A stretch of DNA of 64,000 nucleotides, from contig CABRYP010000002.1 of the NCBI GenBank assembly GCA_902475245.1, positions 1-64,000 of the forward strand, in the 5' to 3' direction. Shown piece by piece: positions 61,009-64,000 of the stretch (positions within the stretch are counted from its first letter, which is position 1; each line of letters begins with the position of its first letter). Source of the DNA: an uncultured Collinsella sp. (GTDB lineage: Bacteria > Actinomycetota > Coriobacteriia > Coriobacteriales > Coriobacteriaceae). Made by a program: the position numbers and the translations under genes. The notes under the pieces are model-generated. The model was given only the letters and a program-made list of their open reading frames with translations. It searched no databases and had not been told where the DNA came from.

Positions 61009-62052
61009 TTAGGCCTCCAGCGGATGAGCGGGCACCGACTCGCCGGCGGCAAGTGCGGCCTCGCAGGCCACCACATCGCGCTCGATATCATCGACCAATG
61101 CCATGAACTCCTCGTATGTGGAGCAACGCACCACTTGGGCGCGCCAGGCCGCAGCATGAGGCATCCCCTTTAGATACCAGCTTGCGTACGTACGGGCACG
61201 CGACATGAGCGGCAACAGCTCGTGCGTGAGCGTCAGGTGCTCGCGCAGGGCATCCAGGCGCTCGACCGAGCTACGTACCGGTACCGGCGTGCCATCGAGC
61301 GCAAGGGCGCGGGCATCGCCGAACACCCAGGGATTGCCATAGATACCGCGCGCGATGAACACGGCGCTGGCGCCGGAGTTGCGCAGATGCTCCGCGGCAT
61401 CCTCGGCGCAGAACACGTCGCCCGAACCGATAACGGGAATCTCGACGGCGTCGGCCACCTCATCGACGACTGACCAATCGGCCTGGCCCGTATAGAGCTG
61501 CGTGGCACAGCGACCATGTACCGCCACCGCAGCGGCCCCTGCCCCCTCGAGCATCTGGGCAAACGTCGCGGCATTGCGGTCTTCGGCGTAAAAGCCCTTG
61601 CGGATTTTTACGGTCACGGGCACGTGCGCCGCGCCTACCGCCGCCTCGACAATCTGCTCGGCCAGCTCAGGCGTGCGCATAAGTGCCGAGCCCTCGCCCT
61701 TGGTAACGACCTTGCGAGCCGGGCAGGCCATGTTGATGTCGATCAGCGACAGGCGATCGCCAACACGCTCCTCAACGGCGGCGACGGCGCTCGCAAACTG
61801 ATCGGGCTTGGAACCAAAGAGCTGTACGCAGATCTGCTGCTCCTCGTCGGCCGGTAGCACCAGGCGCCACGTCTTATTGCTGGCATAGGCAAGACCCGCC
61901 ACGCTCACCATCTCGCTGTAGGCAAGATGGGCACCGCGGCGGCGGCACATGATGCGGTAGGCGGGGTCGGTCACGCCAGCCATGGGAGCCATAAGGAACG
62001 GCTGCTCGGCATAGGCACCCAGCAGCCGCGTACTGTATTCAGAAAGCGCCAT
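61009..62052 (-). CDS. dusB: tRNA-dihydrouridine synthase
   Basis: 347 residues. TIM barrel with the FMN-binding APMAGVTDPAYR N-terminus, the catalytic cysteine in INMACPARKV (Cys110), VTVKIRKG, VHGRCATQLY and GSGDV. It reduces uridine to dihydrouridine in tRNA D-loops with FMN and NADPH. It lies 5 nt after lepA. The dusB name is by similarity; substrate positions are not predictable here. Confidence 0.93.
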   Translation of the reverse strand: MALSEYSTRLLGAYAEQPFLMAPMAGVTDPAYRIMCRRRGAHLAYSEMVSVAGLAYASNKTWRLVLPADEEQQICVQLFGSKPDQFASAVAAVEERVGDRLSLIDINMACPARKVVTKGEGSALMRTPELAEQIVEAAVGAAHVPVTVKIRKGFYAEDRNAATFAQMLEGAGAAAVAVHGRCATQLYTGQADWSVVDEVADAVEIPVIGSGDVFCAEDAAEHLRNSGASAVFIARGIYGNPWVFGDARALALDGTPVPVRSSVERLDALREHLTLTHELLPLMSRARTYASWYLKGMPHAAAWRAQVVRCSTYEEFMALVDDIERDVVACEAALAAGESVPAHPLEA

Positions 62053-62057
62053 GGGAC

Positions 62058-63869
62058 CTACTCGTCCACCTTGAGGATCGCCATAAAGGCCTCCTGCGGG
62101 ACCTCGACCGAACCGATGGCCTTCATGCGCTTCTTGCCCTCTTTCTGTTTCTCGAGCAGCTTGCGCTTACGCGAGATATCGCCGCCATAGCACTTGGCCA
62201 AAACGTCCTTGCGGCGCGCCTTAACGGTAGAGCGGGCGATAATCTTGTTGCCGATAGCGCCCTGGATGGGCACCTCGAACAGCTGGCGCGGAATGATTTC
62301 CTTGAGTTTGTCGCACAGCCCGCGGGCCAGGCCATAGGCCTTGTCCTTGTGCACGATAAACGAAAGCGCGTCCACTTCATCACCCGAAAGCAGGATATCG
62401 AGCTTGACGAGCTCGGAGGGACGATACTCGTTGAACTCATAGTCGAGCGAGGCATAGCCCTTGGTGCGGCTCTTGAGCTGGTCAAAGAAGTCCAAGATGA
62501 GCTCGGCGAGGGGCATATCAAAGCGCATCTCGACCGATTTGCTCGTGAGATGGATCATGTCGGTTGTAATTCCGCGGTGCTCGATAGCGAGCTGCATGAC
62601 GGCACCCGTATACTCGGGCGGGCAGATAATCTTGGCCTTGAGGTAAGGCTCCTCAATGCGCTCGATGCGCGTGGCCTCGGGCAGATCCTGCGGGCTGCGA
62701 ACATCAATCATCTCGCCGTCAGTCTTGTAGACGTGATAGTCCACCGAAGGGCTCGTGGCAATCAGGTCCAGGTTGAACTCGCGCTCCAAGCGCTCCTTGA
62801 CGACCTCCATATGCAACAGGCCCAAGAAGCCCACGCGGAAGCCAAAGCCGAGCGCCACCGAGGTCTCGGGTTCCCACACCAACGACGGGTCGTTGACATG
62901 CAGCTTATCGAGAGCGTCACGCAGGTTCTCGTAATCCTTGTTATCGATGGGGAACAGGCCTGTGTAGACCATGGGCTTGGCCTCGCGATAGCCGGGAAGT
63001 GGCTCGGGGCAGGGATTCGACGCCCACGTGAGGGTATCGCCCACGCGTACGGCCTCGGGATCCTTCAGGCCCGTGACCACGTAGCCCACCTCGCCGACCG
63101 TCAGCGCATCGACCGGGGTCTCGGCGGGACGCTTGACGCCCACGCCATCGACCAAAAAGTCGCCCTTGGCCTGCATCATTCGCAGGGTATCGCCCTTCTT
63201 GATGGAGCCGTCAAAGACACGGACCGTGGCAACGACGCCGCGGTACTCATCGAAATACGAGTCCAGGATGAGCGCCTTGAGCGGCGCGTTTGCATCGCCC
63301 TTGGGCGGTGAGATCAAAAAGACGATGGACTCCAGCAGGTCGTGGATACCCTCGCCGGTCTTGCCCGATACGCATACGGCATCGTCGGCGGGAATCGCCA
63401 GGTCATCCTCGATCTCGGTCTTGACCTCATCGGGGTGCGCCGACGGCAGGTCGATCTTATTGATGGCGGGCACGATATCCAGGTTGGCGTTCATGGCGAG
63501 CGTCGCGTTGGAGACGGTCTGGGCCTCGACGCCCTGCGTGGCGTCGACGACGAGCACTGCGCCCTCGCAGGCGGCCAGCGAACGCGAGACCTCGTAGGTA
63601 AAGTCCACGTGGCCCGGCGTATCGATCAGGTTGAACTGATACGTCTCGCCATCGTCGGCGTCATAGGAAACGCGAACGGCATTAGACTTGATCGTGATGC
63701 CGCGCTCGCGCTCGATATCCATGGTGTCGAGCAGCTGCGACTCCATGTCACGCTCGTCGACGGTATGGGTGAGCTCGAGGATGCGGTCACTGATCGTGGA
63801 CTTGCCATGGTCGATATGCGCAACAATCGAGAAGTTGCGGATGTGGGAAATGTCAATTGAAGTATTCAT
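62058..63869 (-). CDS. lepA: Elongation factor 4 (LepA)
   Basis: 603 residues from the ATG at 63869; the open frame runs upstream through the rpsT terminator and is not coding. G1 AHIDHGKST (17-25), RGITIKSN, DTPGHVDF and NKIDLP are followed by EF-G-like domains and the LepA-specific C-terminal domain. It back-translocates ribosomes. No Shine-Dalgarno is seen; a TAAGAT -10 lies 7 nt before the ATG, so the mRNA may be leaderless. Confidence 0.97.
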   Translation of the reverse strand: MNTSIDISHIRNFSIVAHIDHGKSTISDRILELTHTVDERDMESQLLDTMDIERERGITIKSNAVRVSYDADDGETYQFNLIDTPGHVDFTYEVSRSLAACEGAVLVVDATQGVEAQTVSNATLAMNANLDIVPAINKIDLPSAHPDEVKTEIEDDLAIPADDAVCVSGKTGEGIHDLLESIVFLISPPKGDANAPLKALILDSYFDEYRGVVATVRVFDGSIKKGDTLRMMQAKGDFLVDGVGVKRPAETPVDALTVGEVGYVVTGLKDPEAVRVGDTLTWASNPCPEPLPGYREAKPMVYTGLFPIDNKDYENLRDALDKLHVNDPSLVWEPETSVALGFGFRVGFLGLLHMEVVKERLEREFNLDLIATSPSVDYHVYKTDGEMIDVRSPQDLPEATRIERIEEPYLKAKIICPPEYTGAVMQLAIEHRGITTDMIHLTSKSVEMRFDMPLAELILDFFDQLKSRTKGYASLDYEFNEYRPSELVKLDILLSGDEVDALSFIVHKDKAYGLARGLCDKLKEIIPRQLFEVPIQGAIGNKIIARSTVKARRKDVLAKCYGGDISRKRKLLEKQKEGKKRMKAIGSVEVPQEAFMAILKVDE

Positions 63870-63876
63870 GCGGACT

Positions 63877-63882
63877 ATCTTA
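63877..63882 (-). promoter_or_regulatory. Putative -10 of lepA
   Basis: TAAGAT on the minus strand, ending 7 nt before the lepA ATG. The -35 region overlaps the rpsT terminator and is not recognisable. Confidence 0.45.
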
Positions 63883-63894
63883 CCCGAGCGGTAC

Positions 63895-63930
63895 AAAAAA
63901 TGGAGCCTGTTCCATAAAACAGGCTCCATT
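63895..63930 (-). terminator. Terminator of rpsT
   Basis: On the minus strand an 11-bp perfect stem (TGGAGCCTGTT and its complement, 63901-63911 with 63918-63928) followed by TTTTTT. Confidence 0.92.
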
Positions 63931-63965
63931 TATGCGCGTAATCTGTGTGGTGTGAAATTTACAAC

Positions 63966-64000
63966 TTAGGCGTTGATGCTGTTCACGAGCTTGGCAAGAC
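63966..64000 (-). CDS. rpsT: 30S ribosomal protein bS20, C-terminal end (gene continues beyond the window)
   Basis: On the minus strand the last codons read LAKLVNSINA and stop with TAA at 63966-63968. This matches the end of bacterial S20, and rpsT is commonly found just upstream of lepA. Only ten residues are visible, so the identification rests on this motif, the position and the strong terminator that follows. Confidence 0.75.
   Translation of the reverse strand, partial: LAKLVNSINA

Overview
The window looks like chromosomal DNA of a Coriobacteriia member (Actinomycetota), most likely Collinsella or a close relative. This is an inference from gene content and order. The DNA is GC-rich. 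It has actinobacterial hallmarks (a GarA-like FHA protein followed by a MerR regulator and preceded by a phosphatidyltransferase; CGAAC-N4-GTTCG LexA boxes). It also carries genes more familiar from Firmicutes (RNase Y, RNase J, SpoVS, DegV, DUF1836, ScpAB). There is no transposase, phage gene, CRISPR array or rRNA.

Layout. 1-1860: the 3' end of an unrecognised gene, then an RNA-rich region with two nearly identical tRNA-Ala(GGC) cassettes exactly 1000 nt apart, a tRNA with a CAT anticodon on the other strand, and two copies of a 160-nt element with inverted ends. 1864-18945 (+): a dense housekeeping run: ABC-F, M50 protease, scpA-scpB-rluB-cmk-plsC-ispH-DUF512-der-plsY-gpsA-rpe-cysteine desulfurase-Nif3-zinc-ribbon-coaBC. 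19026-23197 (+): tRNA-Pro(GGG), then pgsA-like, garA-like, merR, apt and an NlpC/P60 hydrolase. 23373-27435: DegV (+), DUF1836 (-), trxB (-), a GT28-type glycosyltransferase (+). 27436-27895: long hairpin repeats (family A). 27896-30800: dut-nrdR-lysM (-) divergent from lexA (+) over three LexA boxes, then a DUF1624-like membrane protein (+). 30785-49551 (-): in transcription order rnjA-ftsK-rodZ-yajQ-rimO-pgsA-cinA-recA-recX-rny-ATPase-spoVS-miaB-miaA-hflX, with a second family of long hairpins (family B) at 49.1-49.5 kb. 49552-64000 (-): in transcription order rpsT (partial), lepA-dusB-hemW-dnaJ-like membrane protein-dnaJ-mtaB-phoH-ybeY-dgkA-era-recO, rpsO, pnp.

How the genes work together. 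Most are core information-processing and envelope functions. Three methylthiotransferases (miaB, rimO, mtaB), miaA, dusB and rluB modify tRNA, rRNA or ribosomal protein. Der, Era, HflX, YbeY and LepA act on ribosomes. RNase J, PNPase and RNase Y form the RNA-decay machinery. PlsC, PlsY, GpsA, PgsA, DgkA and the glycosyltransferase build membrane lipids. LexA, RecA, RecX and the LysM protein form an SOS circuit whose LexA boxes lie between the -35 and -10 elements of the recA and lysM promoters.

The most unusual content is not protein-coding. Two families of long hairpin elements (A at 27.5-27.9 kb, B at 49.1-49.5 kb) each keep a conserved core, but their 30-39 bp stems differ completely from copy to copy while staying self-complementary. 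The stem of one copy includes the tail of the pnp terminator, which suggests that stems are made by inverted copying of flanking DNA. Also notable are a DnaJ-like protein whose C-terminal domain is replaced by membrane helices, SpoVS beside an uncharacterised GHKL ATPase and RNase Y, a terminator-like hairpin in the rny leader, and three 11-nt tandem repeats upstream of recA.
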